Of a stretch of DNA of 58,956 bases, positions 17,107-25,441 are shown one piece after another (the first letter of the stretch is position 1; every line of letters starts with the position of its first letter). The notes beneath the pieces are model-generated. The model ran no database searches, was not told where the DNA came from, and was given only the letters and a program-made list of their open reading frames with translations. A program made the position numbers and the translations under genes. The stretch comes from UBA1240 sp045599185 (GTDB lineage: Bacteria; Spirochaetota; Spirochaetia; Treponematales; Treponemataceae). The stretch is taken from assembly GCA_045599185.1 (NCBI GenBank), contig JAZRVO010000024.1, positions 1 to 58,956 of the forward strand. The letters are read 5' to 3'.

Positions 17107-19431
17107 TTATTCCCACGCCAGACGGCTTTCAATTGAAGAAGAATCTTTCCACACCGGAATAAAAGAACCCGCATAATCTGAAAAATTCTGCATTGCGCTC
17201 TGGTCTACGTAATAATTGCAGCCAAAAAGTTCTGCGCCTTTAGGCCTTTTGGCCGCAAGCATGTAGCGAACTTTCATCAGTTCCAGATTACTGTTGCTTA
17301 ATGAAAAAGCCGAAATCATGTCGCCAGTGCCGGAAACCCTGAAATTTTCGGCAACAATCTTGGAATCCTGGGCAACCAGACCAAGTGCGCTGGATGAATT
17401 CTGCATCGTAATTCCGGTATTCTGGGCAAAAAAACTGCCACTGGTAAGGGACAGAACCCCGTTTGGAGCTGAACCAGTGTAAATAAATTCACAGGCATCA
17501 AAAGTAAGCTTTGAATTTTCACTTTTAACAATTGGTTCAGAAAAAATATAATCGGCAAAGTTTTCTTCGCCGCCGTTTTTTTCAAAAACAAGCCCAAACG
17601 CCGAAAAATCGCAGGATTTTATTTTAAGGCAGCCGTCGCTGTCAAAAGCAAGCAGCGCAGAATCATCGGCAATAAGGCGCAAATCGCGCAGAAGGTTTAA
17701 TTTTTCACTTTGGCTGAAAGCGCCGCGCATGTGCAGAACCGTGTAGTCGCGGCAGTTGGCACAGCGCAAGGCTTCGGCAAATGTAGAAAAAGGCGCATTT
17801 GGCGAACCGTCGCCTGCATCACCGGCGCTAGAATCAAGGTAAAAATTGTTATTGTCAACAACGGCGCGGCAGGCAACCGTTTCACTTTTGTTTCCGGCAG
17901 AATCCTGCGTATAGGCGAAAACCGTGTAAGTTACTGCGTATTCGTCGTCGCCTTCAAGGGTTATCTTATTGCCAACCAGCGGATAAAAAGTTAATTCGTC
18001 AGAAACTTCGCTGTTCTGGCTGTCTTCCAGTTTTGAATAAAAATTGACATAAGAACGTTCTTCGTCAATTGCGGCAAAAACTTTTTCGCCGGCACTTACT
18101 GCCACCATTGCAAGATTACGGAAATATTCCTCCGAGCCTGCAATTTTCAGTTCCGGTGCTTCCGGCGGACACTTATCAATTGTAAAGTTTACGTCAATTT
18201 CACCCTGACGGATGTTGCCGTAATAAATTGCAAGGTTAAGGCTGAACTGGCGAGAATCGCCGTAAATTGTGTCTACGTAAAAAGATGTAAGAGGTTTAGA
18301 AATGCCTTTCTGGTCTTCAATTCTGAATGTGTAAAGGGAATTGGAACAGTGCAATTCTACCGGCGCGTTTGTTATGCCGTTTTTGGGCACACCGACAATT
18401 TCCGGCTTTGCAGGCAAATCCACAAAATCGCTGAATGTGCTGGTTTTCCATGCAACGCGGTGGGTTTTGCTGCGGTCAATGTAAAACGGTTCAACATAAA
18501 GCCGCCAGCCCGCGCCGTCCACGGAATAAAAAATCTGCTGGCCGCTTGGAAAGCTTACAAAATTCCAGTCCACTATTTGAATTGGTGAAGAAATTGCCTG
18601 CTGCTGGCCTATGTCGGTTTGGGGCGCGTCACGGGTGCGCAAAACGTAGCGGTAAAGCTGGTTGTTGCTGTTTACCACCAGCGGCAAAAGGGAATCGACG
18701 CAGGACGGAAACTGCTGATAAAGGGTTCTGCCCTTCAAATTTGGCAAAACTTCGTCATTAAAGCAGAAAAGTGCATTTTGCGGCAGCGGAACTGGAGAAC
18801 GAACGCCGCAGTCTACAAAAGCTTCAAACTGTTTATATGGAATCGGGTCGCGAAGATTTTTGTTTTCGTTTACCGTATAATTGATTTCACGTTTTTCAAC
18901 ATTGCCGCTGGCACTGACAATGGCAAGGCTTAATTTTACGTCACCTGTTAAATCAATCAAAACAGGTTCGTCATAGGCAAACCCAAAATCCAGCGGGTCG
19001 CTTTCCCAGAACGAATAGAAAACTTCCGTACCGGCTGGAACATTCAGAACAAGGCTCTGGCGGTTTGCCCATGTGCCCGGCACCGGACTGATTATTTCAA
19101 CGTTCTGATTCTGGTTTGGATTTTTGCTTAATAAAATTTCCTTGCTGCGTGTACCGGCAGCGTTCTGGCACCAGGCACTTACACTATCGTTGTAGTTTAT
19201 TGCCAAAGTTTCGCCGTTCTGGGCAAAACCGCCGGTAACATTGCCGGTAAAAGAATCGTAAACCCGGTAGCAGACAAGCTCACCGCTTTTTACGGAAAAA
19301 GTATAGACAAAGCCACCCTTTACAGCCTGCACGCTGTAAGACGGAGCTAAAAGCGTTTGTGCGTTTAGTGCAAATACGCATAAAAATAACAGAAAAATCG
19401 TAAAAAACGTTTTTAAATATGGCCTTATCAA
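17107..19431 (-). CDS. Large exported protein with chitobiase-type and right-handed beta-helix (DUF1565-like) regions
   Basis: This protein of about 774 residues begins with a signal peptide (MIRPYLKTFFTIFLLFLCVF..., cleavage near LNA/QT). I choose the TTG at 19429-19431, because GAGG lies 6 nt upstream. A TTG at 19461 is also open but has no ribosome site. The first two-thirds contain several beta-sandwich repeats with chitobiase C-terminal-like phrases (EVFYSFWESDP, QIFYSVDGAGW). The last part (about 570-770) starts with YLDSSAGDAGDGSPNAPFSTFAEAL, typical of DUF1565/pectin-lyase-like beta helices. No catalytic residues are evident. It is probably surface or periplasmic. It lies between a phosphoribosyltransferase and rnhB in one operon. 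Confidence 0.78.
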   Translation of the reverse strand: MIRPYLKTFFTIFLLFLCVFALNAQTLLAPSYSVQAVKGGFVYTFSVKSGELVCYRVYDSFTGNVTGGFAQNGETLAINYNDSVSAWCQNAAGTRSKEILLSKNPNQNQNVEIISPVPGTWANRQSLVLNVPAGTEVFYSFWESDPLDFGFAYDEPVLIDLTGDVKLSLAIVSASGNVEKREINYTVNENKNLRDPIPYKQFEAFVDCGVRSPVPLPQNALFCFNDEVLPNLKGRTLYQQFPSCVDSLLPLVVNSNNQLYRYVLRTRDAPQTDIGQQQAISSPIQIVDWNFVSFPSGQQIFYSVDGAGWRLYVEPFYIDRSKTHRVAWKTSTFSDFVDLPAKPEIVGVPKNGITNAPVELHCSNSLYTFRIEDQKGISKPLTSFYVDTIYGDSRQFSLNLAIYYGNIRQGEIDVNFTIDKCPPEAPELKIAGSEEYFRNLAMVAVSAGEKVFAAIDEERSYVNFYSKLEDSQNSEVSDELTFYPLVGNKITLEGDDEYAVTYTVFAYTQDSAGNKSETVACRAVVDNNNFYLDSSAGDAGDGSPNAPFSTFAEALRCANCRDYTVLHMRGAFSQSEKLNLLRDLRLIADDSALLAFDSDGCLKIKSCDFSAFGLVFEKNGGEENFADYIFSEPIVKSENSKLTFDACEFIYTGSAPNGVLSLTSGSFFAQNTGITMQNSSSALGLVAQDSKIVAENFRVSGTGDMISAFSLSNSNLELMKVRYMLAAKRPKGAELFGCNYYVDQSAMQNFSDYAGSFIPVWKDSSSIESRLAWE

Positions 19432-19467
19432 AAAATTCCTCGCTTTTTTACAGTTTGGCAAGCAAAA

Positions 19468-20076
19468 CTATTTTTTCAAAAGTGGTCCAAGAACATCGCG
19501 CAAAGCCGGGTCTACCTTGTAATAATGTTCTTCAAGTTCTTCGTCCGATAATCCAACAAGCTCGTGGCTCATGTAGTGAATCCAGCGGTCTTCTTCCGGT
19601 TTGGTAATTTCAAATTTTCGGCACCAGTAATCAGGCTGAATCGGCAGCTGTTCATTCTTGTAAGTGAAATATTTGTAATCGTGAACGACAACCTTAATGT
19701 CTTTGCGCGGTATACCCTTTTCAAGAAGGGTTTCTACCAGAAAATTGATGGTACGGCCAGTGTCAAAAATATCATCTATCAGAAGAATTTTGTCGCCGTT
19801 TCGCAGATGTTCAGGATTATACGTCCATCCGTCAATCATTACTCTGTCCTGCGAACGAATGTCAGTATAGGAACGGGCGACAACTGCCGCATAAAGCACA
19901 GGACGTTCACCTTTGCGCGCAATTTTAAAATATTCACTTATAACATTGCCCATATAAGCACCGCCACGCAGAGGAACATAAATAACGTCCGGAATAAAAC
20001 CATCTTTAACAATACGGTCTGCAAGTTTAAGTGCATCGTTACGAACAACATCATAAGGTAAAAATTCTTTAAACAT
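19468..20076 (-). CDS. Type I phosphoribosyltransferase (purine salvage-like)
   Basis: This protein of 202 residues has the type-I PRPP-binding motif ILLIDDIFDTGRT (97-109). Near the N-terminus, VIYVPLRGGAYMG (31-43) corresponds to the pyrophosphate-loop segment. This layout fits xanthine/hypoxanthine/guanine phosphoribosyltransferases, which convert a free purine base and PRPP to the nucleotide. The length and the C-terminal segment with Trp/Tyr (PDYWCRKFEI) could stack on the base. The exact base is not decided by sequence alone. GAGG precedes the ATG. It is the first gene of the leftward operon with the beta-helix protein and rnhB. Confidence 0.88.
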   Translation of the reverse strand: MFKEFLPYDVVRNDALKLADRIVKDGFIPDVIYVPLRGGAYMGNVISEYFKIARKGERPVLYAAVVARSYTDIRSQDRVMIDGWTYNPEHLRNGDKILLIDDIFDTGRTINFLVETLLEKGIPRKDIKVVVHDYKYFTYKNEQLPIQPDYWCRKFEITKPEEDRWIHYMSHELVGLSDEELEEHYYKVDPALRDVLGPLLKK

Positions 20077-20152
20077 AAAAAAACCTCAAAAGGTAAAATA
20101 AAAAAAAGTTGAAAATATTTTACACCTTACAAAGCAAAAACACAAGTTAACA

Positions 20153-20220
20153 AAAAAGCCCAACAAATTATTGAAACACGGAAGATTCCTTCACATGTTT
20201 CCTAATTCATTGGGCTTTTA
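20153..20220 (-). terminator. Probable terminator after htrA
   Basis: AAAAGCCCAA (left) pairs with TTGGGCTTTT (right), with a 46-nt interior that can fold on itself (GGAAGATTCC). On the minus strand the T-run follows the stem. The large loop makes this less certain than the others. Confidence 0.55.
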
Positions 20221-20278
20221 TAAAAACGGCAATTATAAAAATCTTTTTACAATTGTCGTTCTGCATTAATTTTCAGAA

Positions 20279-21772
20279 TTATCTTTTACGGTCAAAACGG
20301 TATTTTACTGTAGAAATTGAATGGCCGTCGCGAATAACGTCAAACCAGATTTCCTTTTTATCAGTTAAGTCCATGCTGGCGTAAAAGTCTTTAATTTCTT
20401 TCACTTCCTGACCATTAACCGCAGTGATAATATCGCCAACCTGCAAACCAAGTGTTGCAGCAGGTGATTTTGCCTGAACCGAAGCAACTGCAACACCGTT
20501 AACCTTGCTGTTAAGTTTCAGTTCCTTTCTTATTTCCGGCGTAATTGGTGCTGCAATAAAACCAGGCCACAACTTGCTGGAATCAGTTACCGTTGAGTCA
20601 GTACGTTCTTCAACAATTGCAGTTACTGTCATCTGCTTGCCGCCACGAATCAATGTGAACACAGCTTTCTGGCCAACCGGCAAATCGCCAACTTCGCGCA
20701 CCAGCTGGTCGCTTGATTTAACGTCTTTTCCGTTCAGCGCAATAATGTAGTCGCCAGCCTGAACACCGGCTTTTGCAGCAGGCGAACCTAAGTAAACCTG
20801 AGCAGCCAGAACGCCGTTTTTATTTTTTACGCCAAGGTCTGCCTTGTAAGAATCAACAACATCCGTCAGCTGAATACCCATCCATCCGTAAGTAATTTTT
20901 CCACCGCTGATAAAATCATCAATTGCTTTTTTTACGTTGTTAATAGGAATTGCAAAGCCCAGCCCTTGTGAACCGCCAGACTGAGAACTGATCCACGTGT
21001 TGATGCCAATAATTTCGCCGTAAATATTTACCAGCGGGCCGCCGCTGTTACCCTGATTAATGGCTGCATCAGTCTGAATAAAGTCGTTAATGTTATCAAC
21101 TTCTGCGCCGGAACGGCCGGTTGCACTGACAATTCCCTGTGTAACGGAAGAATAATAGCCAAGGGGCGTACCCATTGCAAAACAAATGTCACCGGTGCGC
21201 ACTGCATCAGAATTGCCCAAAACTGCAACCGGAATGGAATTGTCATCACATTCAAAAGAAACAAGGGCAATGTCCTTGCGTTCATCAGCGCCAACAAGCT
21301 TACCGGTAAAAACCCTTCCGTCATTCAGTTTTACTGAAATTTCAGAAGCCTTGCCTGCTACGTGGTTATTTGTCAGCACGTAGTACAGCTTTCCGTTCTG
21401 GCGAACAATTACACCAGAACCAAGCCCCTGCTGCTTGTATTCGCGCTGTTCACCCTGCTCGTTTCCCTGATTAAAAAAGAAAAAAGGAAAACCTTCAAAC
21501 GGGTTCATAAACTGCTGAACCTTAGTCTCTACAACGTCAAGTTCTACAACTGAAGGCAAAACGCCGTCACTTACTGCCCGGTTTACAGTCTGCAAAGCTT
21601 CTGCAACCGACAGGGCGTTTGCAGGTATTTTTACGCTGTTCCTGCTTTCTGCAAATGCAGTATTTGCGTCCGGCTGTTTTGCAGAACATGAAAAAGTAAA
21701 GAAAGCAACGCCAAACAGAGCGGTTGCTGCCACTGCAATACTATTTTTTACCCATTGTTTCATTCGTTTCAT
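20279..21772 (-). CDS. HtrA/DegQ-family periplasmic serine protease with two PDZ domains
   Basis: This envelope protease/chaperone of 497 residues degrades misfolded exported proteins. The start is the ATG at 21770-21772 with GGAGG 7 nt upstream. Residues 1-28 are a signal peptide followed by Cys29 in TFSC, a relaxed spirochaetal lipobox, so it may be a lipoprotein. The trypsin-like domain (about 75-290) has the complete triad His137 (TNNHVAG), Asp167 (RKDIAL) and Ser243 (GNSGGPLVN). Two PDZ domains follow (about 300-390 and 405-495). An aromatic LA-loop insert (FPFFFFNQGNEQGEQ) is present as in DegQ/DegP. It is monocistronic. Confidence 0.95.
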   Translation of the reverse strand: MKRMKQWVKNSIAVAATALFGVAFFTFSCSAKQPDANTAFAESRNSVKIPANALSVAEALQTVNRAVSDGVLPSVVELDVVETKVQQFMNPFEGFPFFFFNQGNEQGEQREYKQQGLGSGVIVRQNGKLYYVLTNNHVAGKASEISVKLNDGRVFTGKLVGADERKDIALVSFECDDNSIPVAVLGNSDAVRTGDICFAMGTPLGYYSSVTQGIVSATGRSGAEVDNINDFIQTDAAINQGNSGGPLVNIYGEIIGINTWISSQSGGSQGLGFAIPINNVKKAIDDFISGGKITYGWMGIQLTDVVDSYKADLGVKNKNGVLAAQVYLGSPAAKAGVQAGDYIIALNGKDVKSSDQLVREVGDLPVGQKAVFTLIRGGKQMTVTAIVEERTDSTVTDSSKLWPGFIAAPITPEIRKELKLNSKVNGVAVASVQAKSPAATLGLQVGDIITAVNGQEVKEIKDFYASMDLTDKKEIWFDVIRDGHSISTVKYRFDRKR

Positions 21773-22149
21773 CAACAAACCTCCAAAATAACACAGCAAA
21801 ATGCTGCGGATAATTTTTTACAGAATAAATGCCTGCAACTTTTGCCAGAACAGGCACATTAAGTTTGCAAATTGTCTTGCACATACTTAATATACTTTTA
21901 TAACCCTTCAAAAGAAAAATGTTTACAGCTTTTTTCCTTAATTTTTCATTAAGATTTTTTAATAATTCGTTAATATTCTTATTTTTTCTAAGGAAAAATG
22001 CAGTTCAGCACCCAAAACAGACAAAAAAACCGGGTTAAGCAAAAAATTGCAAAATACCCGGCATTTTCATCAAGTTTTCAATGCATGTTTTACAGCAGAA
22101 AAATAAATTTTCGTGGCACCGGTTCATAAACCGCCGCACAAACAGAAAA
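21773..22149. other. Intergenic region with a terminator for map; htrA upstream region
   Basis: No gene is visible in about 375 bp. The left part holds the htrA ribosome site and AT-rich promoter-like sequence, with no pair of hexamers I would assert. The right part contains the map terminator described separately. Confidence 0.5.
22023..22061 (-). terminator. Terminator after map
   Basis: On the minus strand GCCGGGT and ACCCGGT form a stem with an A/T-rich loop of about 20 nt, followed by seven T. Confidence 0.7.
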
Positions 22150-22899
22150 CTAAAGAATCGTCAAAATTTCCGTATGGTCTGCAAAAACGGCAACGGTGTG
22201 TTCTTCGTGGCAGGAAACCTTTCCGTCTTCGGTAAGAACCGTCCATTCGTCCGCAGAATCAACGTAAACATCTGCAACACCAAGGTTTATCATCGGTTCA
22301 ATAGCCAGAACCATACCAGCCTGAATGCGAGGATTTAACCCGCGACCCGGCACATTTGGAATATTCGGTTCTTCGTGCACGCTTAAACCAACGCCATGAC
22401 CGCAGTAATCGTAAACAACGCCGTAGCCGGCTTTATCGGCAATTGCATAAACAGCCTTGGAAATATCGCTGATGCGGTTGCCAACTTTACAGGCAGCAAT
22501 TCCGGCATCAAGGCACTGCTTTGTAACCTGCATAAGCCGCTCAACTTCCGGGCTTACTTTACCAATGGCAATCGTGTGGCTGGAATCGCTGATATACCCG
22601 TCCAAATCAATGCCAACATCAATTGAAACAATGTCGCCGTCAACAATCTTGCGCTTTTTGGAAGGAACACCATGAATAACTTCATCATTTACGGAAATGC
22701 ACGCAGCGCCGTCAAAACCTTCTGCGTACCAGGCCGGTTTACCGCCGTGACCAATAATAAACTCGCGGCACAAATCGTCAACATCGCGGGTGCTCATTCC
22801 GGCCTTTACCTGCGGCAAAACTTCATTGAACATTTGCGCCAAAAGCTTGCACGATTTACGGATGCCGTTAATTTGTGTTTCATTCTTAAGCCTAATCAT
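22150..22899 (-). CDS. map: Methionine aminopeptidase, type I
   Basis: This metalloenzyme of 249 residues removes the initiator methionine from new proteins. The five metal ligands are readable: Asp94 (SIDVG), Asp105 (ISDSS), His168 (CGHGVG), Glu201 (AIEP) and Glu233 (EEHTV), plus substrate His76 in NDEVIHG. The length is that of the minimal type-I bacterial enzyme without a zinc-finger extension. AAGGA precedes the ATG. It is transcribed on its own after the long V-ATPase operon. Confidence 0.96.
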   Translation of the reverse strand: MIRLKNETQINGIRKSCKLLAQMFNEVLPQVKAGMSTRDVDDLCREFIIGHGGKPAWYAEGFDGAACISVNDEVIHGVPSKKRKIVDGDIVSIDVGIDLDGYISDSSHTIAIGKVSPEVERLMQVTKQCLDAGIAACKVGNRISDISKAVYAIADKAGYGVVYDYCGHGVGLSVHEEPNIPNVPGRGLNPRIQAGMVLAIEPMINLGVADVYVDSADEWTVLTEDGKVSCHEEHTVAVFADHTEILTIL

Positions 22900-23007
22900 A
22901 TCTTTTCCTTAAAACGCGAAAAAAATAACCGCGTCTAATCTATATAAAATTTTACAAAAATTTACTTTTTCAAAAAGCCCTAAAATTGAAAAAAAACAGA
23001 ACTTTTT

Positions 23008-23811
23008 CTACATTTCTGCATATTTTCGCCTGTACCGCGCCGGCACCGAAAGCTGCGAATCTAGCTGCAAAGCCTTGCGCAGACAAAGTGCCGCCGTGTC
23101 TTCGTCACCCAAACGGTCGTAAGCTTCGGACATGAGGCGAAGGAAAAATGCCTCATCCTTTTTGCCAAAGTTCAGGTCAAAGGCATCTTCCCACGCGTCA
23201 AGGGCAAGCTCATCGTCAATATTTCCGGCAAGCTGGGTGCGCAGCAGGTTGCGCGTCAAGCTCATAACTTCTGGAAAAAAATGCCTGAAATACGCATAGC
23301 TGTATTCCATGCGAATTATCTGCGCCAGAAGCAGATAGGCATCATAAAACTCATTTCTGAAAATAAGTTCTTCAGCAAGAATAAAGCCGCAGTCCATAAA
23401 ATCTTCACGGGTAAACCAGCGCGAAAGAGAAAAATCAACGCGGCTTACAGACATTCGCTTGTATTCTTCAACCGCGTCATCTTCGCGCTGGTGCATCAAA
23501 TCGAAAAATATAAGCTTGCACCGGCTTTCTTCGTCAGTGCGGCTTAACAGCCACAGTCGGTAATCAAAACTTTCCTCGTTTTTTGAGCCACGGTCGTAAC
23601 GCGAAGCATAAATCGCGTCAACCATTGAACGCTGATGAGAATCAATTAATGTCTGGTAGGCTTTTAAAAGCCGCTGAAACTGCTGAGTGTCAGCGTTTTC
23701 ACTTGAGGAAAGATCGGGATGTAATAATTTAGCCTTTCGTCGAAAAGCACTTTTTATTTCTGCAATGCTTGCAGAAGAAGAAATGCCTAGTATCTTGTAA
23801 CAGTCTTCCAC
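23008..23811 (-). CDS. J-domain (DnaJ-like) protein with helical C-terminus
   Basis: This protein of 267 residues has an N-terminal J domain (1-62) with the Hsp70-stimulating tripeptide His31-Pro32-Asp33. No Gly/Phe region, zinc finger or DnaJ substrate domain follows. Residues about 75-265 are helical with TPR-like phrases near the end (LMSEAYDRLGDEDTAALCLRKALQLD). It is therefore a type-III J protein, likely directing DnaK to a particular client. The start is GTG at 23809-23811, 8 bp after the preceding gene. It is the last gene of the operon beginning at secG. Confidence 0.85.
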   Translation of the reverse strand: MEDCYKILGISSSASIAEIKSAFRRKAKLLHPDLSSSENADTQQFQRLLKAYQTLIDSHQRSMVDAIYASRYDRGSKNEESFDYRLWLLSRTDEESRCKLIFFDLMHQREDDAVEEYKRMSVSRVDFSLSRWFTREDFMDCGFILAEELIFRNEFYDAYLLLAQIIRMEYSYAYFRHFFPEVMSLTRNLLRTQLAGNIDDELALDAWEDAFDLNFGKKDEAFFLRLMSEAYDRLGDEDTAALCLRKALQLDSQLSVPARYRRKYAEM

Positions 23812-23818
23812 AAAAAAA

Positions 23819-24232
23819 TCAGCCTATTTTTTTGCCAACTGCCACAGAATGTTCTGCGTTTTCAATTACTTCAAAATAATCAAGCTTTATGCCCTGATTT
23901 TCAAGCTGGTCCATCAAAACATTGCACATTTTGGTAGAAGAAAGACCGAATTTTAAAACCAGTGCACAGCCTTTTTTGCCGGCAGCACTTCCGCAGGAAG
24001 CAAAAACTTCGCTGATTTTTTTAACGGGCTTTGCACCAATAAACTGAACGGCAGGCACGGCAACGGCAATGTATTCATAATACGCAATGTGAAGGTTGTC
24101 CAGGGAATCGTGTACGGCATCAAAAATATCAACCTGATTGTCACGTGACTGAGCACCTTTAACAAGGTTTTGAAGAACTGTTTTATGTTTCGGATTATTG
24201 TTATCAAGTGTATGTAAAAGCAATGTGCGCAT
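23819..24232 (-). CDS. Hypothetical flavodoxin-like fold protein
   Basis: This protein of 137 residues shows the alternating beta/alpha pattern of a flavodoxin fold: RTLLLHTLD, then VDIFDAVHD, YIAVAVPAVQFIGAKPVKKISEVF and KKGCALVLKFG. The FMN phosphate loop (T/SxTGxT) is not recognisable, so flavin binding is doubtful. GAGG precedes the ATG, and the spacing to both neighbours is under 15 bp. Its place between a universal stress protein and a J-domain protein, behind V-ATPase genes, suggests an operon-linked stress or assembly role, but that is only context. Confidence 0.65.
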   Translation of the reverse strand: MRTLLLHTLDNNNPKHKTVLQNLVKGAQSRDNQVDIFDAVHDSLDNLHIAYYEYIAVAVPAVQFIGAKPVKKISEVFASCGSAAGKKGCALVLKFGLSSTKMCNVLMDQLENQGIKLDYFEVIENAEHSVAVGKKIG

Positions 24233-24243
24233 AAATTCCTCTT

Positions 24244-24732
24244 TTAAGCCATTTTATATAAATTTTCTATGTTTTCTTCCTTTACAACCAGAACAGAACA
24301 GTGTGCTTCCAGCAGAATCTGACGGTAAGAAGAAGAAATTACATCGCGGCTGTCTGAAGCTGCTTTCTGAAAAGCACCAAGCAAAATCAATTCCGCTTCA
24401 ATTTCGTTTGCAGCCGCAACAACTTCGGCACAGACAGAACCTTTACGAATCTGGGTTTCAATTTTTATGCCTTTGGCAGCGGCAATATTTTCCGCATATT
24501 TTAAGTAACGCTCGCCGTCTTCAATCAAACGTTTTTCGCATTCTTCGCTTTCATCCTGAACCAGAAACTTGGTTAGCGTAAGGCGTTTTATTGTGGCAGT
24601 GTCTACAACGTATACAACTTTTACGTTGCATTTGTACAATTTGGCAAGCAAAATTCCGTACTGAACAGCGTGAATTGAAGCTTCAGAACTGTTTACAACA
24701 ACTAAAACGTTTTTGAATAAAGTCTTAATCAA
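24244..24732 (-). CDS. Universal stress protein family (UspA)
   Basis: This protein of 162 residues has the UspA fold: VLVVVNSSEASIHAVQYGILLA at the start, then VKVVYVVD, and the C-terminal LILLGAF...HCSVLVV. The ATP-binding Gly-x2-Gly-x9-Gly-Ser/Thr signature is not complete, so it is probably a non-nucleotide-binding member. The start is best placed at TTG 24730-24732, because AGGAG is 6 nt upstream. A TTG at 24738 would touch the Shine-Dalgarno and overlap the atpD stop. It is tightly linked to the V-ATPase D gene, suggesting co-regulation with ion-motive-force status. Confidence 0.85.
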   Translation of the reverse strand: MIKTLFKNVLVVVNSSEASIHAVQYGILLAKLYKCNVKVVYVVDTATIKRLTLTKFLVQDESEECEKRLIEDGERYLKYAENIAAAKGIKIETQIRKGSVCAEVVAAANEIEAELILLGAFQKAASDSRDVISSSYRQILLEAHCSVLVVKEENIENLYKMA

Positions 24733-24734
24733 AT

Positions 24735-25358
24735 TCAACTCCTGCTTTGTTTTGCCTTCAATGTTTTCAAAACAAAAACATTTTCGCGCTCGCGTTCTTC
24801 AAGAACACTTTCAATATAAATTTTTGTTTCGCGGGTTTGCGGAACAACCATTTTATCAAGCGCATTAACACGCCGCTGCGTTTTCTTAACTTCACCAGCC
24901 AGCCGCCATACAATCGTCCTGATTGACGCCATTTCAGTAAGCAGGCGAAGAAGTTCAAAAAACTCTACCATTACCTTGTCAGTATCAGCGTAGGAATCTA
25001 AAAACGAATAAAAAAGTTCGCGTTTTGGCAGCTGTACATCCATGGAAGAAAACTGCATTCCGCCTATAGTAATCTGTTTTTCGGTAAATTTATAATCGTA
25101 GCTAACAACACTGCTCATCTGTTCGGCACGGTCACCACCAACGGCTAAAAGCATGTTTTTCAATGCCGGATAAGCCCGTTCAATGGCTTTATCAATGTCA
25201 CGTTCAAGCAGCTTAACCTGCTCTACCATGTGCATCAATTCCATTACCAGAATCTCGCGCTTCTGCTCCAAAAGTTCATAACCGTCCTGGGCAGTGCGAA
25301 GCTGTTCTTTTACCATCAAAAGGTTTGATTTTGTTGGCGCAATATTCAATTTTGCCAT
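24735..25358 (-). CDS. atpD: V-type ATPase subunit D (central rotor shaft)
   Basis: This subunit of 207 residues forms the coiled-coil rotor axle inside the A3B3 head. The N-terminus IAPTKSNLLMVKEQL and the C-terminal helix RRVNALDKMVVPQ are signature segments of the V/A-type D family. The length matches the usual 200-215. AGGCGG precedes the ATG. It is the last structural gene in the order G-C-I-K-F-E-A-B-D, followed at once by the UspA-like gene. Confidence 0.95.
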   Translation of the reverse strand: MAKLNIAPTKSNLLMVKEQLRTAQDGYELLEQKREILVMELMHMVEQVKLLERDIDKAIERAYPALKNMLLAVGGDRAEQMSSVVSYDYKFTEKQITIGGMQFSSMDVQLPKRELFYSFLDSYADTDKVMVEFFELLRLLTEMASIRTIVWRLAGEVKKTQRRVNALDKMVVPQTRETKIYIESVLEERERENVFVLKTLKAKQSRS

Positions 25359-25441
25359 AAAAACCGCCTAATTTAAAAGAAAAATTAAACGAATGCAGGA
25401 TTTTTCGCCTTCAGGAATAAATTCTGCATTCGCATGTTTTT

